Of a stretch of DNA of 64,000 bases, positions 46,205 through 54,396 are shown piece after piece. The stretch is from Pararhodobacter zhoushanensis (GTDB lineage Bacteria > Pseudomonadota > Alphaproteobacteria > Rhodobacterales > Rhodobacteraceae). The notes beneath the pieces were generated by a model that searched no databases, had not been told where the DNA came from, and saw only the letters and a program-made list of their open reading frames with translations. Positions within the stretch are counted from its first letter, which is position 1; the number at the start of each line of letters is the position of its first letter. The stretch lies in the NCBI RefSeq assembly GCF_003990445.1, contig NZ_REEZ01000002.1:437121-501120 (forward strand), read 5' to 3'. The position numbers were made by a program, and so were the translations under genes.

Positions 46205-46263
46205 GAAAAAGAAAAACAGCCGCTGACAGACCTTGCGGGAGGGGCAAGGGTGTCGAGCGGCTG
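46205..46263 (-). terminator. Leader (attenuator) terminator upstream of nrtA
   Basis: On the minus strand a long stem, AGCGGCTG with CAGCCGCT (46256-46263 with 46217-46224), with inner CAAGG/CCTTG pairs (46245-46249 with 46231-46235), is followed by a T-rich run (TTTTTCTTTTT, 46205-46216). It lies 58 bp before the nrtA start, with no gene in front of it, so it is an attenuator in the leader. Confidence 0.85.
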
Positions 46264-46299
46264 TGCTCAGGGTCCCAATCAATGGGAAGAGGTTCTTTC

Positions 46300-46317
46300 G
46301 GAGACGCCTTTGCCTCC
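46300..46317 (-). promoter_or_regulatory. ANTAR-type RNA hairpin (NasT target)
   Basis: On the minus strand GGAGGC and GTCTCC close a six-base loop AAAGGC, with A at loop position 1 and G at position 4, as expected for the hexaloops bound by ANTAR domains. It sits 37 bp upstream of the leader terminator. A second, upstream hairpin with the same loop rule, normally required, is not obvious to me. A further small stem (46273-46277 with 46283-46287) lies between it and the terminator. Confidence 0.65.
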
Positions 46318-46429
46318 ACTCTTTAACGATTCCTCAGCCGGGCATGATTCGCAATCCGTGTTTTGCTGCGCTCACACCGGTATCGCTGCGACGCAGAAAA
46401 ACCCTGTGCCTCTGCCCGAAATTTAGGCG

Positions 46430-47602
46430 TCAGGGCTGGCCGGGATCAAAGATGCGGCCATCGAAGAACAGATCCTTCATCAGATGCACGCTGCCCTCGA
46501 CGGCGGCCTGCGTCACCGGGGCGGCAATCGCGCCCTCCAGCTTTTCCGACGCGCCGGGCAGATCGGCACCCAGCGAGCGCACGGCGCGGCGGTACAGATC
46601 CGAGCGATAGACCCCGCGCCCGGCGTGCATGGCCGATTGCGGGTTCAGACCCGCGCGCAGCGCCAGCTGCCGCGCGATCCACGCGGCCTGACTGCGCCAC
46701 GGGAAGGTGGCAAGCCCGTCGTGGAACACCTGAAACTGCGGCACCGCGCGCTGCTCACCGCGCGGCGAGAGGACCAGACGGCCCTCAAAGCTGCGATCGA
46801 TGACCTCGGCGGGGACATCCAGATAGTGACGCCGCGACAGGATCTCGGACGCGGTGATGCGGCTGTCGGGACGGCTCAACCATTGCCCCGCCCGCCAGAC
46901 GGCGCGGATCAACCGGTCGGTCAGATGCGGCTCGGTCTCGGCCCAGTCCTCGCGCACGGCCAGCACTTTTTCCGGCGAGAACGCCCAGATCGCCGAGCCG
47001 GGCAACAGCAGCGCCCCGAACCCCTGCTCGACCGCGATCGAGCCCCAGGGCTCGCCGACGCAAAACGCGTCGATCTCACCGGCAGCCAGCGCCTGCGCCA
47101 TCAGCGGCGGCGGGATGGTGCGCACATCGAGCCGCGAGCGCGGCATGCCCAGCGCGGTCAGCCAGTACATCAAGAGCTCGACCTGCATCGAAAACGGGAA
47201 GGGCACGCCGATGCGCAGCGTGTCGGTAACGACGCGGCTCAGCGCTTCGCCCGCCGCCGTTGCATCGGCAAAGTCGAAGGCAAACCCCGTCTCGCGCAGC
47301 TTGTCGGCCAGTGCCGTGCTGACGCAGATGACATCGCCGTTGACCGACAGCACCGACACCGCTGCCAGCCGCGTCGTGACCCCGCCCAGCCCCAGCGCCA
47401 TGGCGACCGGCACCGGCGAGAGCAGATGCGCCGCATCGACCCGCCCGAAGGCCAGCATATCGCGCACCGACGACCATGACGGCGCGCGGATCAGGTCCAG
47501 CGTCAGCCCCTCGGCCTCGGCAAAGCCCATCTCCTGCGCCACGATCAGCGGCGCCGCATCGACCAGCGGGATATAGGCGGCAGACAGCGTGACGGTCTTC
47601 AT
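46430..47602 (-). CDS. nasS: NasS-type nitrate/nitrite sensor
   Basis: This 390-residue protein is homologous to NrtA (VTLSAAYIPLVDAAPLIVAQEMGFAEAEG; CVGEPWGSIAV) but has no signal peptide, so it is cytoplasmic. NasS holds NasT inactive until nitrate or nitrite binds. It overlaps the nasT stop (ATGA). Directly downstream is the regulated leader, so sensor, effector and target are contiguous. Confidence 0.93.
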   Translation of the reverse strand: MKTVTLSAAYIPLVDAAPLIVAQEMGFAEAEGLTLDLIRAPSWSSVRDMLAFGRVDAAHLLSPVPVAMALGLGGVTTRLAAVSVLSVNGDVICVSTALADKLRETGFAFDFADATAAGEALSRVVTDTLRIGVPFPFSMQVELLMYWLTALGMPRSRLDVRTIPPPLMAQALAAGEIDAFCVGEPWGSIAVEQGFGALLLPGSAIWAFSPEKVLAVREDWAETEPHLTDRLIRAVWRAGQWLSRPDSRITASEILSRRHYLDVPAEVIDRSFEGRLVLSPRGEQRAVPQFQVFHDGLATFPWRSQAAWIARQLALRAGLNPQSAMHAGRGVYRSDLYRRAVRSLGADLPGASEKLEGAIAAPVTQAAVEGSVHLMKDLFFDGRIFDPGQP

Positions 47603-48189
47603 CCCAGCAGCCTCGCCGCCGTGACCAGCGCCTCGGCCACCTCAACCACCTTCTTGCCCTGATCCATCGCCGCCTTGCGCAGCAGGGCATAGGCCTGCTC
47701 TTCGCTCAGGTTACGCGCCTTCATCAACATGCCCTTGGCGCGGTCGATGACCTTGCGTTCCTCCAGCGCCTTGCGGGTCTCAGCAAGTTCGGTGCGCATC
47801 CGGCGGAACACCTGAAACCGGGCAATCGCGGTGTCGAGCACCGGCTTGATCCGGTCAGGCAACAGCCCGTCCACCACATAGGCCGACACGCCCGCCTCAA
47901 TCGCCGCAGTCGCCAGTCCCCCGGCCTGCCCGCCGACGAACATCGCCACCGGCCGTTCCAGCGGGCCTGAGGCCAGCGTCAGTTCTTCCAGCGTATCGCG
48001 CGAGGGGTTGTCGATGTCGATCAGCACAATATCGGGCGCACGCGCGGCAATCTGGCGGGCCAGCCCGCGCTCATCCGCGATGACGAAGATGTCGTAATCA
48101 TCGGTGACCTTGAGCGCATCGACGATCTGAATCGCGCGGTCGCGGTCTTTTTCAACAACAACGATCGAGAGACGGTCGGACATCATCAT
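47599..48189 (-). CDS. nasT: NasT ANTAR antiterminator
   Basis: This 194-196 residue protein has an N-terminal receiver-like domain (LSIVVVEKDRDRAIQIV; PDIVLIDIDNPSRD) and a C-terminal ANTAR RNA-binding domain (LEERKVIDRAKGMLMKARNLSEEQA at about 140-165). It frees transcription of nrtA by binding the leader hairpin when NasS releases it. The start is one of three consecutive ATGs (48189, 48186, 48183). It is divergent from the modE-like gene. Confidence 0.94.
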   Translation of the reverse strand: MMMSDRLSIVVVEKDRDRAIQIVDALKVTDDYDIFVIADERGLARQIAARAPDIVLIDIDNPSRDTLEELTLASGPLERPVAMFVGGQAGGLATAAIEAGVSAYVVDGLLPDRIKPVLDTAIARFQVFRRMRTELAETRKALEERKVIDRAKGMLMKARNLSEEQAYALLRKAAMDQGKKVVEVAEALVTAARLLG

Positions 48190-48384
48190 CCAGGCGCCGC
48201 GAGTTTGGGCGTTCTGCCTGTTGGCATATCGCTGCGGCGCGGCAATGACAAAAGGCGGTGGCCAATTAGGGTGGCCGTTTTGCCAGATGCACAAGTATTG
48301 CCCTCCTGAACCGTCATGCGGTCACTTTTCAGGCACCCCAACGTCCCGCTTGCCAGCGCCCCTGCCCTGCTGGCATCTAGAGGC

Positions 48385-48756
48385 ATGCCCATGCCCTCCC
48401 CCTCTCCCCGTTTGCGCCTGCGTCTGGTCTTTGGCGAGGATGCCATGCTCGGGCCGGGCAAGGCGGAGTTGCTTGAGCAGATCCGCGATCTCGGCTCGAT
48501 CTCGGCCGCCGGGCGGGCGATGGGGATGAGTTACAAGCGGGCCTGGTCGCTGGTCGAAGAGATGAACGCAGCCTTTCGCGCGCCCTTGGTGCTCAGTGCG
48601 CGCGGCGGTCCGCAGGGCGGCGGCGCGCAGCTGACCGAGACGGGCGCGCAGGTGCTGGCGCATTTCCGCAGTTTCGAGGATCACGCGGCGCAGGCCGGGG
48701 CCGGGGACATTGCCGCCATCGGCGCGCTGCTGCGCGATATTCCCGATGGGAAATAA
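48385..48756 (+). CDS. ModE-like winged-helix regulator (DNA-binding domain only)
   Basis: At 123 residues, it comprises only the ModE N-terminal winged helix: KAELLEQIRDLGSISAAGRAMGMSYKRAWSL is the recognition region. The TOBE molybdate-binding domains of classical ModE are missing, so it may not sense molybdate itself. The ATG at 48391 (TAGAGG 7 bp upstream) is an equal alternative start. It is followed by modABC and a matching palindrome upstream of modA. Confidence 0.85.
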   Translation: MPMPSPSPRLRLRLVFGEDAMLGPGKAELLEQIRDLGSISAAGRAMGMSYKRAWSLVEEMNAAFRAPLVLSARGGPQGGGAQLTETGAQVLAHFRSFEDHAAQAGAGDIAAIGALLRDIPDGK

Positions 48757-48782
48757 CGCTTGCCAGACCCGCATCTCCTTGC

Positions 48783-48804
48783 GATATGTTTCACCGAACA
48801 TATC
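48783..48804. promoter_or_regulatory. ModE-type operator upstream of modA
   Basis: GATATGTT (48783-48790) and AACATATC (48797-48804) are perfect 8-bp inverted repeats separated by 6 bp, the geometry of Mo-boxes (8-6-8, A/T-rich core). It lies 16 bp before the modA start. A bound regulator here would block the modABC message. Confidence 0.7.
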
Positions 48805-48820
48805 ACTTGGAGCCTCCCCC

Positions 48821-49564
48821 ATGCTGCGCGCCCTGCTGCTTCTCGCCCTGCTCGCCTCACCGGCGCAGGCCACCGACTTCACCATCTTCGCCGCCGCCAG
48901 CCTGCGCGATGCCCTGACCGAGGCAGCGACCGCGCATGAGGCCACCTCGGGCGACCACGCCACGCTGGTCTTCGCCGGGTCGTCGGCCCTGGCCCGGCAG
49001 ATCGAGGCGGGCGCACCGGCGGATCTGTTCGTGTCGGCCAACACCGACTGGATGGACACGCTGGAACAGGCAGGCCGCATCGACCCCGCCACCCGTGCCG
49101 ATGTCTTAGGCAACGCGCTGGTGCTTATCGGCCACGGCATCGCCGCGCCGGTGTCCCCCGACACGCTGGACCTGCCGGCGCTTCTGGGTGACGGGCGGCT
49201 GGCCATGGCGCTGGTCGACGCGGTGCCCGCTGGCATCTATGGCCGCGCGGCGCTGGAAAGCCTCGGCCAATGGGACGCCGTCGCGCCGCTGGTTGCCCAA
49301 ACCGACAACGTCCGCGCCGCCCTCGCCTTGGTCGCCACTGGCGAGGCCCCTTACGGCATCGTCTACGCCACCGACGCCGCCACCGAGCCGCAGGTCAGCG
49401 TGGTGATGACCTTCCCCGCGGACAGCCACCCGCCGATCACCTACCCCGGCGCCGTCACCACCGACGCCGCCCAACCCCAAGCCGCCGCCGCCTTTCTGAC
49501 GTGGATGCAAACGCCCGAGGCGCAGGCGATCTTCGCCCGCCACGGCTTCACCTCAGGGGGCTGA
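48821..49564 (+). CDS. modA: Molybdate ABC transporter substrate-binding protein
   Basis: This 247-residue periplasmic protein starts at 48821 after GGAG. The signal is LLLLALLASPAQA. DFTIFAAASLRDALTE, FAGSSALARQIEAGAPADLF and TDNVRAALALVATGEAPYGIVYATDA are the oxyanion-binding ModA motifs. It binds molybdate or tungstate for the ModBC importer. Confidence 0.95.
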   Translation: MLRALLLLALLASPAQATDFTIFAAASLRDALTEAATAHEATSGDHATLVFAGSSALARQIEAGAPADLFVSANTDWMDTLEQAGRIDPATRADVLGNALVLIGHGIAAPVSPDTLDLPALLGDGRLAMALVDAVPAGIYGRAALESLGQWDAVAPLVAQTDNVRAALALVATGEAPYGIVYATDAATEPQVSVVMTFPADSHPPITYPGAVTTDAAQPQAAAAFLTWMQTPEAQAIFARHGFTSGG

Positions 49565-50257
49565 ATGGACTGGCTGGGCCCTGAGGAATGGCAAGCCGTC
49601 GCCCTGTCGCTCAAGGTGGCGATCTGGGCGACGCTGTGCTCGCTGCCTTTTGGCATCCTCGCCGCCCATACCCTTGCCCGGCGGGAGTTCTGGGGGAAAT
49701 CGCTGCTCAACGGGTTGATCCATCTGCCGTTGATCCTGCCCCCCGTCGTCACCGGCTACCTGCTGTTGCTGACGTTCGGCACGCGCGGTCCGATTGGCGC
49801 ACTGCTCCAACCCCTCGGCATCGTCTTCGCCTTCCGCTGGACGGGGGCCGCGCTCGCCGCCGCGATCATGGGCTTTCCGCTGATGGTCCGCGCCATCCGC
49901 CTGTCGTTCGAGGCGGTCGATCCCAAGCTGGAACAAGCCGCCGCCACGCTGGGCGCCTCGCGTCTGTGGGTCTTCCTGACCGTCACGCTGCCACTGATCC
50001 TGCCCGGTGTGCTGGCCGGGGCGGTGCTGGGCTTCGCCAAGGCGATGGGCGAGTTCGGCGCGACGATCACCTTTGTCTCGAACATCCCCGGCCAGACGCA
50101 GACGCTGCCCTCAGCCATCTACGCCTTCCTGCAGGTGCCGGGCGGTGAAGCCTCGGCCCTGCGGCTGGTGCTGGTGTCCATTGTGCTGGCCATGGGCGCG
50201 CTGATCGCGTCCGAGGTGCTGGCGCGGCGGGTACAGAAACGGGTGAACGGGGCATGA
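49565..50257 (+). CDS. modB: Molybdate ABC transporter permease
   Basis: This 230-residue membrane protein has about five helices and the EAA loop AAATLGASRLWVFLTVTLPLILPG, and ends with VLAGAVLGFAKAMGEFGATITFVSNIPGQTQTLPSAIY, the ModB signature. It starts immediately after the modA stop (TGA then ATG). It moves molybdate across the inner membrane. Confidence 0.95.
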   Translation: MDWLGPEEWQAVALSLKVAIWATLCSLPFGILAAHTLARREFWGKSLLNGLIHLPLILPPVVTGYLLLLTFGTRGPIGALLQPLGIVFAFRWTGAALAAAIMGFPLMVRAIRLSFEAVDPKLEQAAATLGASRLWVFLTVTLPLILPGVLAGAVLGFAKAMGEFGATITFVSNIPGQTQTLPSAIYAFLQVPGGEASALRLVLVSIVLAMGALIASEVLARRVQKRVNGA

Positions 50258-51354
50258 GCGTTTCGGTTCAGATCACCCACGCCCAGGGCGATTTCACGCT
50301 GGATGTCGCGTTCGAGGCTCCGCCGGGCATCACCGTGCTCTTTGGCCGCTCAGGCTCGGGCAAGACCACGCTGATCAACGCCGTCGCCGGTCTGCTGCGC
50401 CCGCAGGCCGGGCGGATCGCCGTGGACGATCATGTGCTGTTTGACAGCAAGGCGGGCGTCTGCCTGCCGCCGCATAAACGCCGTCTAGGCTATGTGTTTC
50501 AGGAAGGCCGCCTGTTCCCGCATCTGAGCGTGCGCCAGAACTTGGCTTACGGCCGCTGGTTTGCTCCCCGCACCGCCCCCCGCGCCGACCTGTCCCGCGT
50601 GGTCGAGATGCTGGGCATCGGCCCGCTGCTTGAGCGCCGCCCCGCCGCGCTGTCGGGCGGCGAAAAGCAGCGCGTCGCGATCGGGCGGGCGCTGCTGGCC
50701 TCGCCCGGTCTGATCCTTGCCGACGAACCCCTTGCGGCACTGGACGAGGCCCGCAAGGCCGAGATCCTGCCCTATTTCGAGCGCCTGCGCGGCGAGGTGC
50801 CGATCCTCTACGTCAGCCACTCGGCGGCGGAAGTGGCACGGCTGGCAACAACGGTTGTCGTGCTGGACCACGGCCGCGTGATCCGCCAAGGCCCCGCCGC
50901 CGAGGTGCTGGGCGACCCCTCGGTCACCCCTTTGGGCGCGCGGGAGGCGGGCGCGCTGCTGCTGGCGACGGTCAGGCACCACCACGATGACGGGTTGAGC
51001 GAGCTGGACGCGGGCGGCCACCCCCTCTTCCTGCCCCATGTCGCGCAAGCCCCCGGCAGCACCCTGCGCCTGCGGATCGCCGCGCATGACGTCATCCTGT
51101 CGCGCGCCCGGCCCGAAGGGCTGTCCGCGCTCAACATCCTGCCCGGTGTGGTGGTTGAGGTCCGCGCGGGCGACGGGCCGGGCGCGATGGTCTCGCTCGA
51201 TACGCCCGCCGGTCGCCTGCTCGCGCGGATCACCGGGCGCTCGGCCACGGCTTTGGGGCTTGGCCCCGGTGTCCGCTGTCACGCGGTGATCAAGACCGTC
51301 GCCGTCGCGCCCGAAAACATCGGCGCGCCGCGCTCAGCCGAAGAACAGCCATAG
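50254..51354 (+). CDS. modC: Molybdate ABC transporter ATP-binding protein
   Basis: This 366-residue protein has an N-terminal ABC ATPase (GRSGSGKTT, LSGGEKQR, ILADEPLAALD) followed by a C-terminal molybdate-binding TOBE domain (from about residue 290, ISARAPEGLSA-like, LNILPGVVVEV). It overlaps modB (ATGA) and the convergent membrane protein by 21 bp. Molybdate import supplies NasA and other molybdenum enzymes. Confidence 0.95.
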   Translation: MSVSVQITHAQGDFTLDVAFEAPPGITVLFGRSGSGKTTLINAVAGLLRPQAGRIAVDDHVLFDSKAGVCLPPHKRRLGYVFQEGRLFPHLSVRQNLAYGRWFAPRTAPRADLSRVVEMLGIGPLLERRPAALSGGEKQRVAIGRALLASPGLILADEPLAALDEARKAEILPYFERLRGEVPILYVSHSAAEVARLATTVVVLDHGRVIRQGPAAEVLGDPSVTPLGAREAGALLLATVRHHHDDGLSELDAGGHPLFLPHVAQAPGSTLRLRIAAHDVILSRARPEGLSALNILPGVVVEVRAGDGPGAMVSLDTPAGRLLARITGRSATALGLGPGVRCHAVIKTVAVAPENIGAPRSAEEQP

Positions 51355-52056
51355 CGAGCCCAGCAGCACCGGCTGGTGGATGAGGTAAATCGCGAGGCTA
51401 TGTCGCCCGGCCCATGCCAGCCCGCGCAAAACGGGGTTCACTAGCACCCCGCCCCGCAGCCAAGCCTGCGCCAGCCCGGCCATGGCCATGCCCAGCAGGA
51501 ACGGCCCGAACCACGGGAAGACCGGCTCCAGATCCATGCTGAACGGCTGGACCTCAGCAAAGCCGATCCACGCCATCCAGCGCGCATTGAACATCGGGGA
51601 TTGCACCAGATACGGCAGCGCCCAGACCGCCACGCCGATGACCGCCGTCAGCACCGGCGGCACGCGCAGGAAAGCCAGCCCCAACAGCCGCCCCACAACG
51701 ATCATGTGCAGGATGCCAAAGAACACAAAGGCCGGACGGATCGCGAACCACGTCGCCACCGTGACCCCCAGCGCCGCCACCGCCACCACAGCGGTCGAGC
51801 GCCAGAAGGACGGCCAGCGCATCCCGCCGCGCGCGGCCATGACCAGCGAGACGCCGGCCAGAAACACGAAACTGCCCGCCACGGTCCGCGCGAACACGAT
51901 CCACGGCAGGCTGGTGATCGTGCCCGGCGCGATCAGGTGGAAGAACTCCAGATCAAAGGTGAAATGGAACACCGCCATGCCGATCAGCGCGATGCCCCGC
52001 GCAAGATCGATGGCCGGCGCGCGGCTGGTTTGTGCTGAAGATGTCTGTTCGTTCAT
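51334..52056 (-). CDS. DUF1624/heparan-acetyltransferase-like membrane protein
   Basis: This 240-residue protein is a multi-helix membrane protein starting at 52056. AIDLARGIALIGMAVFHFTFDLEFF at the N-terminus and HSLAIYLIHQPVLLGSLW at the end are the acyltransferase-3-like features of DUF1624. The activity is unknown; acetyl or acyl transfer across the membrane is a possibility. It overlaps modC convergently. Confidence 0.85.
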   Translation of the reverse strand: MNEQTSSAQTSRAPAIDLARGIALIGMAVFHFTFDLEFFHLIAPGTITSLPWIVFARTVAGSFVFLAGVSLVMAARGGMRWPSFWRSTAVVAVAALGVTVATWFAIRPAFVFFGILHMIVVGRLLGLAFLRVPPVLTAVIGVAVWALPYLVQSPMFNARWMAWIGFAEVQPFSMDLEPVFPWFGPFLLGMAMAGLAQAWLRGGVLVNPVLRGLAWAGRHSLAIYLIHQPVLLGSLWLFFG

Positions 52057-52345
52057 CGCTGCCCTGCCACGCTCGTTGTTGCTCTGATCTCTACCGCGCC
52101 ACCGCCCAAAAAGGAAACACTGCGCACCGATCTGCCGAGGTTTGCGCAGAGCTTGCAGCGCCGGAACCACCGCCGACAGGTTGGTTCAGACCAAGGGAAC
52201 GACACTTGGCGATGCGTGAATTGTATCTCGGCAAAAAAGCTGTAAAAAATATCTATATTTTCCGACTAAAACCATGATCAACTCTGGCAACGGCCCGTCA
52301 AGAGCCTAGCTAGTTCCCGCATATTTAGGCGGAGTGTCTATTGTC

Positions 52346-53101
52346 ATGGGCGACACCAACAGTCTGGAACGCATGTTATCGATCCTGTCCGTCTTCAGTG
52401 ACGAACAATACGAATGGACTGCGGACGAGCTGATCGATTTTTTCGGCTACACCCGTCCGACACTGTATCGCTACCTTAAAATACTGACCGACGCAGGGCT
52501 CGTCAGCTCGCTGCCGCCGGGACGCTATTTGCTGGGCCCGCGTGTGGTTGAACTGGACCACCTGCTGCGCATGTCTGATCCGCTTATCCTGGCGGGAACG
52601 CAGGTCGCGGCGGAATTGGCCGCGCAATTCAAAGGAACGGCGATGTTGATACGCTGGTATCGCAATCGCATGGTCTGCATTCATCACGAAACCACGCCGC
52701 AAGCGCCCATGGTCGGCTATATGCGCGGCCAGCCGATGGGCATGAGCCACGGCTCGACCGCCCGGGCGATCATCGCGGCCCTGCCGCGCCGCAAGGCGCT
52801 GCCCCTGGTCGAGAGCCTGCTGAGCGATTTTCGCGCCTCGGGCTTTGGTGAAACCACCGAGGCCGTGCTCACCAACCTGCGCAAGATCAAACGCCAGGGC
52901 TTCGCCCATTCCCGCGGCGAGGTGACGGCGGGGGTCAACGGCACCTCGGCCCCGATCATCGACGGCAGCCGCATGCCTATTGGCGCGTTATGCCTGACGC
53001 AGCACGACACCGCCCTCAACGCAAGCGACGCCATGGCCGTCGCAAAAGCCGTCATGCAGGGCGCCGCCGCGATCTCAGACAAGCTGGCAAACCCGGCCTG
53101 A
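52346..53101 (+). CDS. IclR-family transcriptional regulator
   Basis: This 251-residue protein starts at the ATG at 52346 (GGCGGAG upstream; an in-frame GTG lies 12 bp earlier). It has an N-terminal winged helix (SLERMLSILSVFSDEQYEWTADEL; YTRPTLYRYLKILTDAGLV) and a C-terminal IclR effector domain (MSHGSTARAIIAALP; GFAHSRGEVTAGVNGTSAPI). No catabolic operon is adjacent, so its target is unknown. It sits at the border of the polysaccharide region. Confidence 0.92.
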   Translation: MGDTNSLERMLSILSVFSDEQYEWTADELIDFFGYTRPTLYRYLKILTDAGLVSSLPPGRYLLGPRVVELDHLLRMSDPLILAGTQVAAELAAQFKGTAMLIRWYRNRMVCIHHETTPQAPMVGYMRGQPMGMSHGSTARAIIAALPRRKALPLVESLLSDFRASGFGETTEAVLTNLRKIKRQGFAHSRGEVTAGVNGTSAPIIDGSRMPIGALCLTQHDTALNASDAMAVAKAVMQGAAAISDKLANPA

Positions 53102-53219
53102 AGCCCGTGCGCGGGTCCAGACCAAGCGCCCGGCAGCGCAGGCAACCTGAATTGTCGCCCATTATGGATGGTATAAATCGCACCGCGATCCGGCTTTTAT
53201 AGCACTGGATACCACCACG

Positions 53220-53239
53220 TTTTTGCCTCCCATTTTACC
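53220..53239. repeat. TTTTGCC/TTTTACC motif upstream of the GT2 gene
   Basis: TTTTTGCC (53220-53227) and ATTTTACC (53232-53239) form a near-direct repeat with a 12-bp period, followed by AGATGAG. The same pair occurs at 54246-54262 upstream of the OMP gene. It may be a shared regulator site. Confidence 0.35.
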
Positions 53240-53366
53240 AGATGAGCACAGCCCGTAGCGCTTGTGCCTCGGATGGAGTGCCCGCTCGGAATACGGCCAG
53301 CCTTGCGTGCTTTGCGCAGGGACGACCGCGCATGACCACGTCGCACTTTGCTAAAAAGGCCCGCTC

Positions 53367-54110
53367 TTGAAAATCTCTGTCATCACTGCCGTCTATAACG
53401 CCGAGGCGACCGTTGGCGCCGCGATTGCCAGTGTCGCGCGCCAGACCCATGGCGACATTGAGCATGTCATCGTCGAAGGCAACTCGAAGGATGGCTCTCT
53501 GGCCGCGATCCGGAACGCATCCCATGACCGCATGCGGCTGATAAGCGAGCCGGACGGCGGCATCTATGACGCGCTGAACAAGGGCATCCGCAACGCAACC
53601 GGCGATGTGGTTGGCTTTATTCACAGCGACGACTTTCTGGCGCATGACGGCGTTCTGGAACAGATCGCCGCTGCCTTCGAAGACCCCGCGGTCGAGGCCG
53701 TTTTCAGCGATCTGGACTATGTTTCCCAGGCAGACACCTCGCGCGTCATTCGTCACTGGTCGACCGGCCCCTTCCATCGCGAGCGCCTGAAACGCGGCTG
53801 GATGCCCGCCCATCCGACGCTGTATCTGCGGCGCGAGGTTTACGAACACTACGGCGCTTACGATATTAAATTCGGCATCTCTGCTGATTACGATTTCATC
53901 CTGCGGTACTTTTCGCAAACGATGCAAAAATCGGTCTATATCCCCGAGGTGCTTTACAAAATGCGCCTCGGCGGTGTGAGCAACCGCAATCTGGCCAAGA
54001 TCCGTCAGAAGATGGGGGAAGATTTCCACGCGATCCGCCGCAACCGGGTGGGCGGGATCTCGACTCTTGCGATGAAGAACCTGTCAAAGATCCGCCAGTT
54101 TCGCACCTGA
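53367..54110 (+). CDS. Glycosyltransferase family 2 (WcaA-like)
   Basis: This 247-residue GT-A enzyme begins at a TTG (53367) with AAGG 7 bp upstream. MKISVITAVYNAEATVGAAI is the GT2 N-terminal strand, FIHSDDFLAHDG carries the SDD donor motif (DXD variant), and GISADYDFILRYF is near the acceptor site. It adds a sugar during exopolysaccharide assembly in the cytoplasm. It is separated from the rest of the cluster by an A/T-rich gap. Confidence 0.92.
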   Translation: MKISVITAVYNAEATVGAAIASVARQTHGDIEHVIVEGNSKDGSLAAIRNASHDRMRLISEPDGGIYDALNKGIRNATGDVVGFIHSDDFLAHDGVLEQIAAAFEDPAVEAVFSDLDYVSQADTSRVIRHWSTGPFHRERLKRGWMPAHPTLYLRREVYEHYGAYDIKFGISADYDFILRYFSQTMQKSVYIPEVLYKMRLGGVSNRNLAKIRQKMGEDFHAIRRNRVGGISTLAMKNLSKIRQFRT

Positions 54111-54245
54111 TCACCTTAATTTCGGGCATTCAGCGACGATCCTGACGCCCGCAACGCCCCGCCGCGCCGGTCCCGGTCACACCCCCGGGACGGCCCACCG
54201 CCCCGCCCCACCCTTCGACGCGGCACAACCGCGCTGTATCGCTCT

Positions 54246-54262
54246 ATTTTGCCGATTTTACC
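54246..54262. repeat. TTTTGCC/TTTTACC motif upstream of the OMP gene
   Basis: ATTTTGCC (54246-54253) and ATTTTACC (54255-54262) form a near-direct repeat with a 9-bp period, followed by TGAG. It lies 75 bp before the promoter of the OMP gene. Related T-rich strings (TTTTTTGCC at 58437-58445, ATTTTGCT at 58469-58476) occur in the wecA/wHTH intergenic region. Confidence 0.35.
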
Positions 54263-54289
54263 TGAGTGTATTTATAGCCTCACACGCGC

Positions 54290-54342
54290 CGTTAATTCGC
54301 AAAGTGACGGAACGTTAATTGCAATACAAAGCCTCGTATATT
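54290..54342 (+). promoter_or_regulatory. Promoter with direct repeats for the OMP-peptide genes
   Basis: CGTTAATT occurs twice in direct orientation (54290-54297 and 54313-54320), 23 bp apart. The second copy supplies a TTAATT at -35, 16 bp before a strong -10 TATATT (54337-54342). The arrangement suggests an activator or repressor binding both repeats. Transcription would start near 54349, about 48 bp before the gene. Confidence 0.45.
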
Positions 54343-54396
54343 CAAATCTCGCAGACGCAGCAATGAGCGCGGAATGCGCCAAAGGAACAGAGCCCC

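Noticed and set aside
46318-46400. Second ANTAR hairpin (first stem of the pair) in the nas leader
   Set aside because: I found loops with A1/G4 (for example ACCGGT) but none closed by a convincing stem.
46380-46440. Possible sigma-54 promoter before the nas leader (GGCAC...GC)
   Set aside because: The distance between the GG and GC elements is 14 bases instead of 10, so it does not meet the consensus.
54290-54320. CtrA-binding site (TTAA-N7-TTAA)
   Set aside because: Two TTAA cores exist, but 19 bases apart rather than 7.
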